Shown piece by piece: positions 9,433 through 17,814 of a DNA stretch of 64,000 nt (position 1 is the first letter of the stretch; the number at the start of each line of letters is the position of its first letter). Below the pieces are notes generated by a model. That model did no database searches. It was not told the DNA's origin and was given only the letters and a program-made list of their open reading frames with translations. This DNA comes from Sphingopyxis witflariensis (GTDB taxonomy: Bacteria; Pseudomonadota; Alphaproteobacteria; Sphingomonadales; Sphingomonadaceae). Both the position numbers and the translations under genes were made by a program. Location of the stretch: positions 225,866 to 289,865 of the forward strand of contig NZ_NISJ01000005.1 of assembly GCF_002205635.1 (NCBI RefSeq), given 5' to 3'.

Positions 9433-11100
9433 ATGAACACGCCTTACGACTGGTCGACCGATTATCATCATCCGACGGACTGGGACCAGTTGTTCGCGCC
9501 ACTATCGCTGCCCGACATGCTCGCGGCGAGCGTTGCGCGGCGCGGCGATGCGCCGATGCTCGATTTTCTCGGGCGGCAATATGGCTATGCCGAAGTCGCC
9601 CGGGGAGTCGCCCGCGTCGCGCGGGGCCTGCAACAGCGTGGCGTCGGCAAGGGTAGCCGTGTCGGCCTGTTCCTCCCCAACGTGCCCCATTATGTCGCGG
9701 CCTATTATGGCGCGCTCGCCGCCGGGGCGACGGTGGTCAATTTCTCGCCGCTCTATACGGTCGCCGAGCTGGAAGCGCAGGTCGAGGATTCGGGCACCGA
9801 CACTTTGTTCACGGTCAGCGCCAACGCGCTGCTCCCGACCGCGCTGAAAGTGCTCGACGGATCGAGCCTGCGCCAGCTGATCGTCGGATCGGTCGCCGGC
9901 GGTCTGCCCGCCGCCAAGTCGGTCCTTTATCGCCTGTTCAAGCGCGACGAAGTCGCGGCGCTTCCCGACGACCCGCGCGTGATCCGTTTTTCAACGCTGA
10001 TCGACAATGACGGCCAGCCCGCGCCGGTCCCGATCGACGCCGAAAAGGACATTGCGCTGATCCAATATACCGGCGGCACCACCGGCACGCCGAAGGGCGC
10101 GATGCTGACCCACCAGAATCTGACCGCCAACGCGCGGCAGGTGAATGCCATCGACCCCGATCATGAGGCGGGCGATCGCATCCTGGGCGCACTGCCCTTC
10201 TTTCATGTCTTCGCCAACACCTGCGTCCTCAACCGCACCGTGCTCAACGGCGGGATGATCGCGATGCTGCCGCGCTTCGACGCCAAACAGGCGTTGCAGG
10301 CGATCACGCGCACCAAGACCACCGCCCTGCCCGGCGTCCCGACGATGTATCAGGCGCTGCTCGACCATCCCGATCTCGCCAAGACCGATTTTTCCAGTCT
10401 GCGCATCTGCATCTCGGGCGGCGCGCCGATGCCCGCCGAACTGCGCGAGAAATTCGTCACCGCAACGGGCGCTTCGCTCGTCGAGGGCTATGGCCTCACC
10501 GAAAGTTCGGGGGTGGTCTCGACCAACCCCTATGAAGGCCCAGTCAAGCCCGGCACGATCGGCCAGCCGCTGCCCGCCACCCATCTGCGCCTCGTCGACA
10601 AGGAGGATCCGTCGCGCGACGCCCCCGCGGGCGAACCCGGCGAGCTGGTGGTCAAGGGACCGCAGATCATGAAGGGCTATTGGAACCAGCCCGGTGCCGA
10701 TGCCGACAGCTTCACCGTCGACGGCTGGTTGCGCACCGGCGATGTCGCGGTGATCGACGACGATAAATATGTCCGCATCGTCGACCGGCTGAAGGATATG
10801 ATCGCGGTCGGTGGCTTCAAGGTTTACCCAAGCGTGATCGAGGCGCATCTCTACGAACATCCGGCAGTCAAGGAAGCGATCGTCCTCGGCGTCCCCGACG
10901 CCTATCGCGGGGAGGCGCCCAAGGCGTTCGTGACGCTGGAGGACGGCTTCAACATTTCGGGCGAAGCGCTCACCGCATGGTTGAACCCGCAGCTCGGCAA
11001 GCATGAACGGGTGAACGCAGTCGAAGTACGCCTGAACCTGCCCAAGACGATGATCGGCAAGCTCGACCGCAAGGCGTTGCGCGCGGAGGAAGGGGCCTAG
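9433..11100 (+). CDS. fadD: Long-chain fatty-acid-CoA ligase
   Basis: This 555-residue ANL-superfamily adenylating enzyme activates fatty acids to acyl-CoA with ATP for beta-oxidation or lipid synthesis. Visible motifs are the P-loop YTGGTTGTPKGAM (about residues 211-223), VEGYGLTESS, the GWLRTGDVAVID aspartate motif, VDRLKDMI hinge and the PKTMIGKLDRKALR C-terminal lysine region. Length fits FadD. It starts at ATG 9433 with AGAAGGA further upstream than usual. It is convergent with the old-yellow-enzyme gene, with a palindromic repeat between the two stops. It may supply substrates to dehydrogenases that use EtfAB. Confidence 0.93.
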   Translation: MNTPYDWSTDYHHPTDWDQLFAPLSLPDMLAASVARRGDAPMLDFLGRQYGYAEVARGVARVARGLQQRGVGKGSRVGLFLPNVPHYVAAYYGALAAGATVVNFSPLYTVAELEAQVEDSGTDTLFTVSANALLPTALKVLDGSSLRQLIVGSVAGGLPAAKSVLYRLFKRDEVAALPDDPRVIRFSTLIDNDGQPAPVPIDAEKDIALIQYTGGTTGTPKGAMLTHQNLTANARQVNAIDPDHEAGDRILGALPFFHVFANTCVLNRTVLNGGMIAMLPRFDAKQALQAITRTKTTALPGVPTMYQALLDHPDLAKTDFSSLRICISGGAPMPAELREKFVTATGASLVEGYGLTESSGVVSTNPYEGPVKPGTIGQPLPATHLRLVDKEDPSRDAPAGEPGELVVKGPQIMKGYWNQPGADADSFTVDGWLRTGDVAVIDDDKYVRIVDRLKDMIAVGGFKVYPSVIEAHLYEHPAVKEAIVLGVPDAYRGEAPKAFVTLEDGFNISGEALTAWLNPQLGKHERVNAVEVRLNLPKTMIGKLDRKALRAEEGA

Positions 11101-11120
11101 AGTTTGGCGATTCCCATTTT

Positions 11121-11202
11121 CCCGTTCGCATCGAGCGAAGTCGAGATGCCGCTAAGGCATGCACCTACGATGGGTGTCTCGACTTCGCTCGACACGAACG
11201 GG
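11121..11202. repeat. Intergenic palindromic repeat, family A copy 1
   Basis: About 82 bases whose ends are inverted copies of each other: the left arm starts CCGTTCGCATCGAGCGAAG and the right arm ends CTTCGCTCGACACGAACGG, with a short central loop. The copy at 23471-23550 is nearly the reverse complement of this one. It lies between two convergent genes and could also act as a terminator. Confidence 0.8.
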
Positions 11203-11218
11203 ATAGGGACGCCTCCAC

Positions 11219-12502
11219 CTACCCCCGCGCCTTCATGATCGCCTTGTTGCGCGCCTCGAGCGTGCGTAAGGCCGAAAAGACGCTCAGTCCTTCATCGGCG
11301 CGCCCATCGCGACCGAGCAGCCAGAGCTGCTGATAAAACCAGTAAATCCCTGCAAAACCATCGACCGCCTTGACCAGCTGAAACCGGCGCAGAAAGCCCA
11401 GCCAACCAGGCAACAGCCCGCGATCATCCTCATAACGCGGCAATTGCTTAGCCCCTTCCAGCAAGCGCTTCGGTGCGTCGGTCATCAGGCACATCGGGCG
11501 GCCGAGCCCGATCACATCGGCCGCGCCGCCCGCCAGCGCCTGCTCCATCGCGGCGCGCGAGCGAAAGCCGCCGGTGACCATCAACGGCACCGTCACGCAC
11601 GCCTGCATCGCCAGCGCGAAATCGACGAAATAAGCCTCGCGCGCCAGCGTCGACGGCGCGACATTTTGCGCCGCGCTTTCCTCCATCCCCTCGATGCCGA
11701 GCAATTTGGGCTGTTCATAACTGCCCCCCGAAATTTCGATCAGGTCGACGCCCGCCGCCTCGAGCCAGCCGGCGGCCGTCAGGCTATCCTCAAAATCAAA
11801 GCCACCCTTCTGGAAATCGGCGCTGTTGAGCTTGACCGAGACCGGAAATCCGGGTCCGACGGCCGCGCGAATCGCACCTATCACCTCCAACAACAGCCGC
11901 GCCCGATTTTCGAGGCCACCGCCATATTCATCGGTCCGATGATTGGAGAGCGGGCTCAAAAACTGCGACATCAGATAGCCATGCGCGGCGTGGACCTGCA
12001 CCCCGGTAAAGCCCGCATCCTGACACGCCCTCGCCGCGACCGCCCAGCGCCTTACCAGATCGGCGATCTCGTCCAAGGTCAGCGGCTCGGGCTGACCGAA
12101 CTGGCCGCCGGGCAAAGCCAGTTTGACGTCGGACGCCGATTTGGGATGACGGTTGACGACCGCGGGGGTCTGCCGCCCGCTGTGACTGATCTGCGCCCAA
12201 AAATGATTGCCGCCGCGCGTCGCGGCTTTGGCCCAGCGGGTCAGCGCCGCCATCATCTGCGCGTCGGGCGCGCTGTCGATCACGACATTGCCGGGCCGCT
12301 CCAGATGGTCGTGGTCGATGACCAGATTGCCGCCGATCAACAGCCCCGCCCCGCCGTCGGACCATAAGCCGTAAAGCCGCTCGAGCGCCGCGGTCGGCCG
12401 CCCGTCGGGGGTTGCCATCCCCTCCGTCATCGCCGCCTTGGCGATCCGGTTCGGCAAGATCGCGCCGCATGGCAACGTCAGCGGCTCGGTCAGACCAGTC
12501 AT
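11219..12502 (-). CDS. NADH:flavin oxidoreductase, old yellow enzyme family
   Basis: The 427-residue product is an FMN-binding TIM-barrel oxidoreductase of the OYE class. It has LPNRIAKAAMTEGMA near the N-terminus, QISHSGRQ, the VHAAHGYLMSQFLSP motif with the FMN-near His, HRTDEYGGGLENRARLLLEV, and the C-terminal VTGGFRSR plus GLGRPM phosphate-binding loops. Such enzymes reduce alpha,beta-unsaturated carbonyls or related electrophiles; the physiological substrate cannot be read from sequence. I used ATG at 12502 (MTGLTEP) instead of a TTG five codons upstream. It diverges from the MerC gene, with the candidate Zur box about 100 bases from this start. Confidence 0.9.
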   Translation of the reverse strand: MTGLTEPLTLPCGAILPNRIAKAAMTEGMATPDGRPTAALERLYGLWSDGGAGLLIGGNLVIDHDHLERPGNVVIDSAPDAQMMAALTRWAKAATRGGNHFWAQISHSGRQTPAVVNRHPKSASDVKLALPGGQFGQPEPLTLDEIADLVRRWAVAARACQDAGFTGVQVHAAHGYLMSQFLSPLSNHRTDEYGGGLENRARLLLEVIGAIRAAVGPGFPVSVKLNSADFQKGGFDFEDSLTAAGWLEAAGVDLIEISGGSYEQPKLLGIEGMEESAAQNVAPSTLAREAYFVDFALAMQACVTVPLMVTGGFRSRAAMEQALAGGAADVIGLGRPMCLMTDAPKRLLEGAKQLPRYEDDRGLLPGWLGFLRRFQLVKAVDGFAGIYWFYQQLWLLGRDGRADEGLSVFSALRTLEARNKAIMKARG

Positions 12503-12599
12503 TCCCACATCCCCCAATGTTTTCAGAAACCCATCCTGCCCCGCCCACCTGTTCAGCGAAAGCGAAGAATTGCGCCATGAGACGTTGTAACCTTTGACA

Positions 12600-12614
12600 T
12601 GTTATGCCATATCA
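12600..12614. promoter_or_regulatory. Candidate Zur operator upstream of the MerC-domain gene
   Basis: The 15 bases TGTTATGCCATATCA form an inverted repeat (TGTTAT and TGATAT half-sites, 3-base centre) with one mismatch from a perfect TGTTAT palindrome, close to the AT-rich shape known for alphaproteobacterial Zur boxes. It is 30 bases before the MerC-domain start, and a Zur-like regulator is the next gene in the same direction. Confidence 0.55.
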
Positions 12615-12643
12615 ACTTCCATTGTCGTTGAACGGAGAATCGG

Positions 12644-13078
12644 GTGACCCAAGTCGCCAGCCCTGCCCCTGTCCTGACGCGCCTCGGCGCGGTGGTTCGG
12701 GCTGCGCGCGATTCGCGGCCACTGACCGCGCTCAGCGGCGACCAGTTGGCGATGGGTCTATCGGGCCTGTGCCTCGTCCACTGCCTCGCAACGACGATCT
12801 TCTTCGCCTCGATCGCCTCGGTCGGCGGGGTATTTCTTGAAAATCACCTGTTCCACGAGATCGGCCTGATCGTAGCCATCGGCTTTGCGCTGATCACCCT
12901 CGTCTCGGGCGTGCTCACCCACGGCTATATGATGCCGTTTGCCGTCGGCAGCTTCGGGCTTGGCATGATGGCGGGCGCGCTGGCGCGGCCGCATGACGGC
13001 AGCGAAGTGCTCGCCACGATGATCGGCGTCGCGGTCGTCGCGCTCGGGCACGACCTCAATCGCCGCGCGCGAAACTAG
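12644..13078 (+). CDS. MerC-domain inner-membrane protein, possible metal transporter
   Basis: The 144-residue product has three to four hydrophobic segments and the MerC signature LSGLCLVHCLATT (Cys43, His46, Cys47) in the first one. MerC is known as a mercury uptake protein of mer operons, but no merA, merT, merP or merR is present here. It starts at a GTG preceded by GGAG 8 bases upstream. The candidate Zur box ahead of it and the Zur-like gene 104 bases downstream suggest a role in zinc supply or homeostasis rather than mercury resistance; this is inference. Confidence 0.8.
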   Translation: MTQVASPAPVLTRLGAVVRAARDSRPLTALSGDQLAMGLSGLCLVHCLATTIFFASIASVGGVFLENHLFHEIGLIVAIGFALITLVSGVLTHGYMMPFAVGSFGLGMMAGALARPHDGSEVLATMIGVAVVALGHDLNRRARN

Positions 13079-13182
13079 GCCGCAGCCCCAAACACTCCGG
13101 TCCGCCGCTTGCGGGCATCCCCTAAAGAGCCTACATTAAGCCCAGAGTTGGCACGGGATTTCCCGCGCCCAAGGACAACGCC

Positions 13183-13647
13183 ATGGGTAAGCATGATCAT
13201 CCGCACGTCGAGGCCAGCGGCGCCTCGCTCGCCAAGGCCGCGCAGACCGCGCTCGAAGGCGCGGGTGAGGCGTGGACCGACATGCGCGCGCAGATTTTCG
13301 ACGCCGTCGCCGAAATCGGCAAGCCAGCCAGCGCCTATGAAATCGCCGACATCGTCTCGCAAAAACGTGGGCGTCGCGTCGCGCCGAACAGCGTCTATCG
13401 CATCCTCGACCTGTTCGTAGCAAACAACCTCGTCCGCCGGGTCGAAAGCGCCAACGCCTTCGTCGCCAACAGCCACCCCGGCTGCCTGCACGACTGCATC
13501 TTCCTGATCTGCGACAGCTGCGGCAGCGCGGTGCATGTCGATAATGACGCGGTCTCGGGCGGCGTCCGCGCCGCCGCCAACGCAACCGGCTTTGCCGCCG
13601 AACGCCCGGTGATCGAAGTGCGCGGCAAATGCGCCGAGTGCCAATAG
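13183..13647 (+). CDS. zur: Fur-family transcriptional regulator, probably Zur
   Basis: The 154-residue protein has an extended N-terminus (GKHDHPHVEASG, with two His), a winged-helix domain (SAYEIADIVSQKRGRRVAPNSVYRILDLFVANNLVRRVES), and a dimerisation/metal domain with HDCIFLICDSCG and a final GKCAECQ, giving the paired CxxC zinc site of Fur/Zur proteins. The N-terminal TALEGAGEAWTDMRAQIFDAVAE region resembles Zur more than Fur. Start is ATG 13183 with AAGGA upstream. It would bind DNA with zinc and repress uptake genes, including the MerC gene next to it. Confidence 0.82.
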   Translation: MGKHDHPHVEASGASLAKAAQTALEGAGEAWTDMRAQIFDAVAEIGKPASAYEIADIVSQKRGRRVAPNSVYRILDLFVANNLVRRVESANAFVANSHPGCLHDCIFLICDSCGSAVHVDNDAVSGGVRAAANATGFAAERPVIEVRGKCAECQ

Positions 13648-13763
13648 GCTAAGCCCCCCGGCACCCCATGGCGCGCGCCTTTCCCGCTAGGCTCTGGACC
13701 ATCGCCCTGCCCCGGGTCTAGGGAGACGGCGAATCCGAACCACGGACAAAGAGGGCTGCACCC

Positions 13764-15287
13764 ATGAATACTGTCACCATCCGCGAAGACGACCTGATCG
13801 AGACCATCGCCGACGCGCTCCAGTACATCAGCTATTTCCATCCGATGGACTATATCCGCGCGCTGGGTGCCGCCTATGAACGCGAAGTGTCGCCCGCCGC
13901 CAAGGATGCGATGGCGCAGATCCTCTCGAACAGCCGCATGTGCGCCGAGGGGCACCGCCCGATCTGCCAGGACACCGGCATCGTCACCGTCTTCATCAAA
14001 TGGGGCATGGACTGCCGCCTCGACAGCCCGCGCAGCCTGCAGCAGGTCGTCGATGAGGGCGTCCGCAAAGCCTATCTCCACCCCGAAAACAAGCTCCGCG
14101 CCTCGATCCTCGCCGACCCGGCGTTCAGCCGCGTCAACACCAAGGACAACACCCCGTCGGTACTCAACGTCGAAATGGTCCCCGGCGCGAAGGTCCATAT
14201 CGACGTCGCGGCCAAAGGCGGCGGCAGCGAGAATAAGTCGAAGTTCAAGATGATGAACCCGTCCGACAGCATCGTCGACTGGGTGCTCGAAATGGTCCCG
14301 CAAATGGGCGCGGGCTGGTGCCCGCCGGGCATGCTCGGCATCGGCATCGGCGGCACCGCCGAAAAGGCGATGCTGCTCGCGAAACAGTCGCTGATGGACC
14401 CGATCGACATGACCGAACTGCTCGCACGCGGCCCGTCAACCCCGACCGAGGAACTGCGCATTGAGCTGTATGAAAAGGTCAACGCCCTCGGCATCGGCGC
14501 GCAGGGGCTCGGCGGCCTCGCGACCGTGCTCGACATCAAGATCGCCGACTGGCCGACCCACGCGGCGTCGAAGCCCGTCGCGATGATCCCGAACTGCGCC
14601 GCGACGCGCCACGCGCATGTCACACTCGACGGCAGCGGGCCGGCGTTCCTCGAAGCACCGAAGCTCGCCGATTATCCCGAAATCGACTGGAAGCCCGATC
14701 AGGCGGCGATCCGCGTCGACCTCGACACGCTCACCCCCGACGTCGTCGCGAGCTGGAAACAGGGCGACCGGCTGCTCCTCAACGGCAAGATGCTCACCGG
14801 CCGCGACGCCGCGCACAAGCGCATCGCCGACATGCTGGCGAAGGGCGAACAGCTCCCCGTCGAGTTCAAGGGCCGCGTCATCTATTATGTCGGCCCGGTC
14901 GATCCGGTCGGCGAGGAAATCGTCGGCCCCGCCGGCCCGACGACCGCGACGCGCATGGACAAGTTCATGGACATGATGCTCGATCAAGGCCTGCTCGCCT
15001 GCGTCGGCAAAGCCGAGCGCGGCCCCGCCGCGACGCAGGCGATCGCGAAGCACAAGAGCGCCTATATGATGGCGGTCGGCGGCGCCGCCTATCTTGTCGC
15101 ACGCGCGATCAAGGGCAGCAAGGTCGTCGGCTTCGCCGATCTCGGCATGGAAGCGATCTACGAATTCGAGGTGCAGGACTTCCCCGTCACCGTCGCGGTC
15201 GACAGCGAAGGCCAGAATGTCCACGTCAACGCCCCCGCGCTATGGCAAAAGCGGATCAAGGATGAAGGACTGCTGGAGAAGGCATAA
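13764..15287 (+). CDS. fumA: Fumarate hydratase class I (iron-sulfur)
   Basis: The 507-residue protein is an oxygen-sensitive class I fumarase, which interconverts fumarate and malate using a [4Fe-4S] cluster. It has RPICQDTGIVTVFIKWG (first cluster Cys), the GGGSENKS substrate loop, WCPPGMLGIGIGGTAEKAM (second Cys), PNCAATRHAH (third Cys) and the beta-domain GPTTATRMDKFMD with CVGKAERG. Length matches single-chain FumA-type enzymes. Start is ATG 13764 with AGAGGG upstream. A GC hairpin follows before the convergent DUF481 gene. It gives the window a second TCA-cycle step besides sucC. Confidence 0.96.
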   Translation: MNTVTIREDDLIETIADALQYISYFHPMDYIRALGAAYEREVSPAAKDAMAQILSNSRMCAEGHRPICQDTGIVTVFIKWGMDCRLDSPRSLQQVVDEGVRKAYLHPENKLRASILADPAFSRVNTKDNTPSVLNVEMVPGAKVHIDVAAKGGGSENKSKFKMMNPSDSIVDWVLEMVPQMGAGWCPPGMLGIGIGGTAEKAMLLAKQSLMDPIDMTELLARGPSTPTEELRIELYEKVNALGIGAQGLGGLATVLDIKIADWPTHAASKPVAMIPNCAATRHAHVTLDGSGPAFLEAPKLADYPEIDWKPDQAAIRVDLDTLTPDVVASWKQGDRLLLNGKMLTGRDAAHKRIADMLAKGEQLPVEFKGRVIYYVGPVDPVGEEIVGPAGPTTATRMDKFMDMMLDQGLLACVGKAERGPAATQAIAKHKSAYMMAVGGAAYLVARAIKGSKVVGFADLGMEAIYEFEVQDFPVTVAVDSEGQNVHVNAPALWQKRIKDEGLLEKA

Positions 15288-15308
15288 CCGCCCACTCTAT
15301 CACCGTCA

Positions 15309-15326
15309 CCCCGGCGAAAGCCGGGG
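15309..15326. repeat. Short GC hairpin between fumA and the DUF481 gene
   Basis: CCCCGGC-GAAA-GCCGGGG is a 7-base perfect stem with a GNRA-type tetraloop. The same hairpin recurs at 31265-31282, and a close variant at 31326-31343. Located between convergent genes it may act as a bidirectional terminator; it is also a dispersed repeat unit. Confidence 0.6.
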
Positions 15327-15356
15327 TCTCAACGGCCGCCCGGCCCCCGCCTCGCC

Positions 15357-16457
15357 CTAAAATCCGTACACCAACGTAAAGCGCGTCAGCGTGTCGACAT
15401 TCTCGACGCCCGCCGGCGGGTGCGAAGCGATTTCGGCCGAATAGGCGATGCGCGCCGACAATCCGCCGGTCAGTTTCGCGTTGAGCGCGGTCAGCGAACT
15501 GGTCGAGGTGTTGCTTTCGCCGACGATCGTCGAGGCGGTCTGTGTGAGGCGCAGGGTCGGCGACACTTGCCAGCCGAAGTCGAGTCCGGCGAGCCCGGAG
15601 ATTTCGCTGTCCCGGCCGGTCTGGACGAAGTCGGTCTGCCGCCACGCCGGCCCCGCCTTCAGGTTCAGCGACATCGCCTTGCTGTCGATCACCTTGTACC
15701 CGAGCCCGCCCGACGCGTTCCAGCGCGCGGTATAGCCGAGCATCCGGTCGCGCTCCCAACGCCCGAGGCCAAAGGCAAAGGCACGGTCGCTGACTTTTAC
15801 CTGCGGCTCATATTCGACCAGATAGCGTTCCAGCGTCGTCCTGCCACTCGTGCGCTGATAGTCGGCCTGCGCCCGCATCCGCTGGCTCCAGTCGATCCCC
15901 TTGCGCGCCAGCGCCACGCCAACATTAAATCCGGTCGACTTGTTATTGCCGCCGCTGTGCGAAGCACCGATCTGCCCCTCGCCCTTCCAATATTGCCAGA
16001 ATTTGGCTCCTGCCAGCCGGGCACGTTCGGCCGCCGCGGCTTCGTCCTTCAACCGCTTTCGCTCGGCGCGATAGTCGGCGAGCAATATATCGATTTCGGC
16101 GACATCCTCGGGGCTCGCCGCCTTGGCAAGCTTCCCCACCGCCTCGACATCGCTATCCTTGCCGCTGGCGATCGCCGCGTCGAGCATGACGCGCACCGGA
16201 TCGGGCGGCGGGATCACCGCTACTTCGATAAGCGGCGGAAGGCCGCGCTCGTAAAAGCCCAGCAACAGGTCGATTTCGATCTGATCGGCCGGATTGGTCC
16301 GCTTCGCTAATTCGCCGACCATCTCGACATCGGCGGCGTTGCCGCTCGCCATCGCGGCGTCGAGCATAGCGCGCACCGGCGGAGCAAGCTGGGCGTGGAC
16401 GGGATGGGCGACGCCGAACAGCAGGCCAAGCGCCGCGAGGCGGGGGAGAGCGGTCAT
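15357..16457 (-). CDS. DUF481-type outer-membrane protein with a duplicated N-terminal module
   Basis: The 366-residue protein has a signal peptide ending HPVHA-Q (about residue 22), two similar 43-residue modules (residues 28-70 and 88-130, each PVRxMLDAAxASGxxxDVExVGxLAK...EIDxLL), a short charged coil rich in Ala/Glu/Arg (130-150), and a C-terminal DUF481 beta-barrel ending in Phe, as outer-membrane proteins do. I chose ATG 16457 (AAGGA upstream) because the open frame before it has no signal peptide. Function is unknown; relatives are called salt-induced outer-membrane proteins. The duplicated module looks like an all-helical binding or oligomerisation unit in the periplasm. Confidence 0.82.
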   Translation of the reverse strand: MTALPRLAALGLLFGVAHPVHAQLAPPVRAMLDAAMASGNAADVEMVGELAKRTNPADQIEIDLLLGFYERGLPPLIEVAVIPPPDPVRVMLDAAIASGKDSDVEAVGKLAKAASPEDVAEIDILLADYRAERKRLKDEAAAAERARLAGAKFWQYWKGEGQIGASHSGGNNKSTGFNVGVALARKGIDWSQRMRAQADYQRTSGRTTLERYLVEYEPQVKVSDRAFAFGLGRWERDRMLGYTARWNASGGLGYKVIDSKAMSLNLKAGPAWRQTDFVQTGRDSEISGLAGLDFGWQVSPTLRLTQTASTIVGESNTSTSSLTALNAKLTGGLSARIAYSAEIASHPPAGVENVDTLTRFTLVYGF

Positions 16458-16587
16458 CGAGGAGTCCTTCTTTGGGGGAGGGTCCGGTTTCGTTCGATCA
16501 TCGGCGTGCGGGCTTGGGCCGCGCCGATAGTCCCTATAACCCCAAAACCGCTGGCATTTCCACCCCGCCTGCCCCATTTGCAGAACG

Positions 16588-16863
16588 ATGTGGATCGCGA
16601 TCATCGCCATTTTCTGCGCCGGCGTCGGCAATTTCGCGATGCACCGTGCCTTCATGGAAAGCGACGATCCGCTGGTCCAGCAGATGGTCAGGCCGCTCGC
16701 CGACAAGATCGGACCGCACGCCACCTATATTTTCGAGTTTCTGCTGCTCGTCGGCGCCATGGCGATCGCGACCCGCAACTGGTTCACCGCGCTGCTGCTT
16801 TACGGCCTCTATACGATTTTCAACGCGATAGCGTTCAACTGGATCATGCAACGGCCGCAGTAG
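16588..16863 (+). CDS. Small membrane protein of unknown function
   Basis: The 91-residue product has hydrophobic segments at about 1-17, 46-62 and 65-85, separated by a polar stretch with ESDDPLVQQMVRPLADKIGPH. No strong ribosome binding site precedes the ATG. Its stop codon abuts the stop of the convergent TraB/GumN gene without any gap. I do not recognise a function; the clean two- to three-span topology and GC-adapted codons support a real gene. Confidence 0.65.
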   Translation: MWIAIIAIFCAGVGNFAMHRAFMESDDPLVQQMVRPLADKIGPHATYIFEFLLLVGAMAIATRNWFTALLLYGLYTIFNAIAFNWIMQRPQ

Positions 16864-17814
16864 CTACTGCCAGACCGGTCCGTTGACCGGCAGCCCCCGA
16901 TTTTTTAGCTGATCGAGAACACCGTCCTTCTCGGCAAGAACACGTAAGGGAACCACCGCGAGAGTGACGCCCGGCTGCGCCGTGGCATCGTGGATCGCTC
17001 CAACCCAGATCTGGCGCAGCTCCGACCCGAAGCCATCATTCGTCCACGGCCAGCAGCGCCCGAGCGCTTCCTCGAGCGGACTGGCCATCACCGCGGGCAC
17101 GTCAAACTCGGTCCACGCCCGGCCGCGTTCGATAACAATGTCGCCCCCGGCCTCGGTCGCCTCCATCGCCGCCTCCAGGCACGGAATATGCGTCTCGGGC
17201 GCGGCCGCGAACAGATTGTCGAGCATATCCTCACCGCGCACCTCGCCGACGGGCTGGGTCGGAATTTTCGACTGGCGCGCCGCCTTGCGCACGACGTCGG
17301 ACGCGTCGTCGGCAGTATCCTTGTTGAAGGAAAGGCGTTTCGACAGCAGGTCGAACGCCGTCATCAGGAAATTCTGCCGCGCATAATTTTGGCCGAAGCG
17401 GCTCTCGAGCGCCTGCAGCCGTTTCATCTGGCCCGCGTCCAGATAATCCGCCGCGACGCGCCCTTTCGGCAATTTGACAAGCCCGCCGCCCTTGAAGATC
17501 AGCCGAAAAATATCACCGGGCGACACTTTCGCCTTGGTCCCCAGAATGACGCGCTGCGCGCGGTCGGTCGCGCCCTCCAGCCGTTCGGGGCGCCACAGCG
17601 TCGCCTTGGGAACCTCGGCGATTTCGCCGACAAGGATGACCACCCCGGCGGAGGTCTGGATCGTCCACATCGGCGCGCCCGAACGGCGCGCAGTGACGAT
17701 GATTTCATCATTGGTCTCGTCGGCTGCGGGCGTATCCGTTGCCAAAGCCGTCGGCGGCGCCATCATCGAGGCCCCCGCCGCAAGCAGGATCGCCAGTGAC
17801 CGTGTCCGGCGCAT
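16864..17814 (-). CDS. TraB/GumN family protein, exported
   Basis: The 316-residue product has a signal peptide (MRRTRSLAILLAAGASMM) and a TraB/GumN-type domain, seen in SGAPMWTIQTSAGVVILVGEI, the family's substrate-pocket beginning, and QNFLMTAFDLLSK in the middle. Just after the signal peptide it carries DEIIVTARRSG, much like the start of TonB-dependent receptors. The ATG overlaps the TGA of the metallo-hydrolase gene by one base, implying coupled translation. TraB-family members are proposed metalloproteases, but a GxxH pair is not evident here, so activity is uncertain. Confidence 0.8.
   Translation of the reverse strand: MRRTRSLAILLAAGASMMAPPTALATDTPAADETNDEIIVTARRSGAPMWTIQTSAGVVILVGEIAEVPKATLWRPERLEGATDRAQRVILGTKAKVSPGDIFRLIFKGGGLVKLPKGRVAADYLDAGQMKRLQALESRFGQNYARQNFLMTAFDLLSKRLSFNKDTADDASDVVRKAARQSKIPTQPVGEVRGEDMLDNLFAAAPETHIPCLEAAMEATEAGGDIVIERGRAWTEFDVPAVMASPLEEALGRCWPWTNDGFGSELRQIWVGAIHDATAQPGVTLAVVPLRVLAEKDGVLDQLKNRGLPVNGPVWQ

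Noticed and set aside
12644..13078. Mercury-resistance operon
   Set aside because: Only a MerC domain is present; merR, merT, merP and merA are all missing, and the context is Zur.
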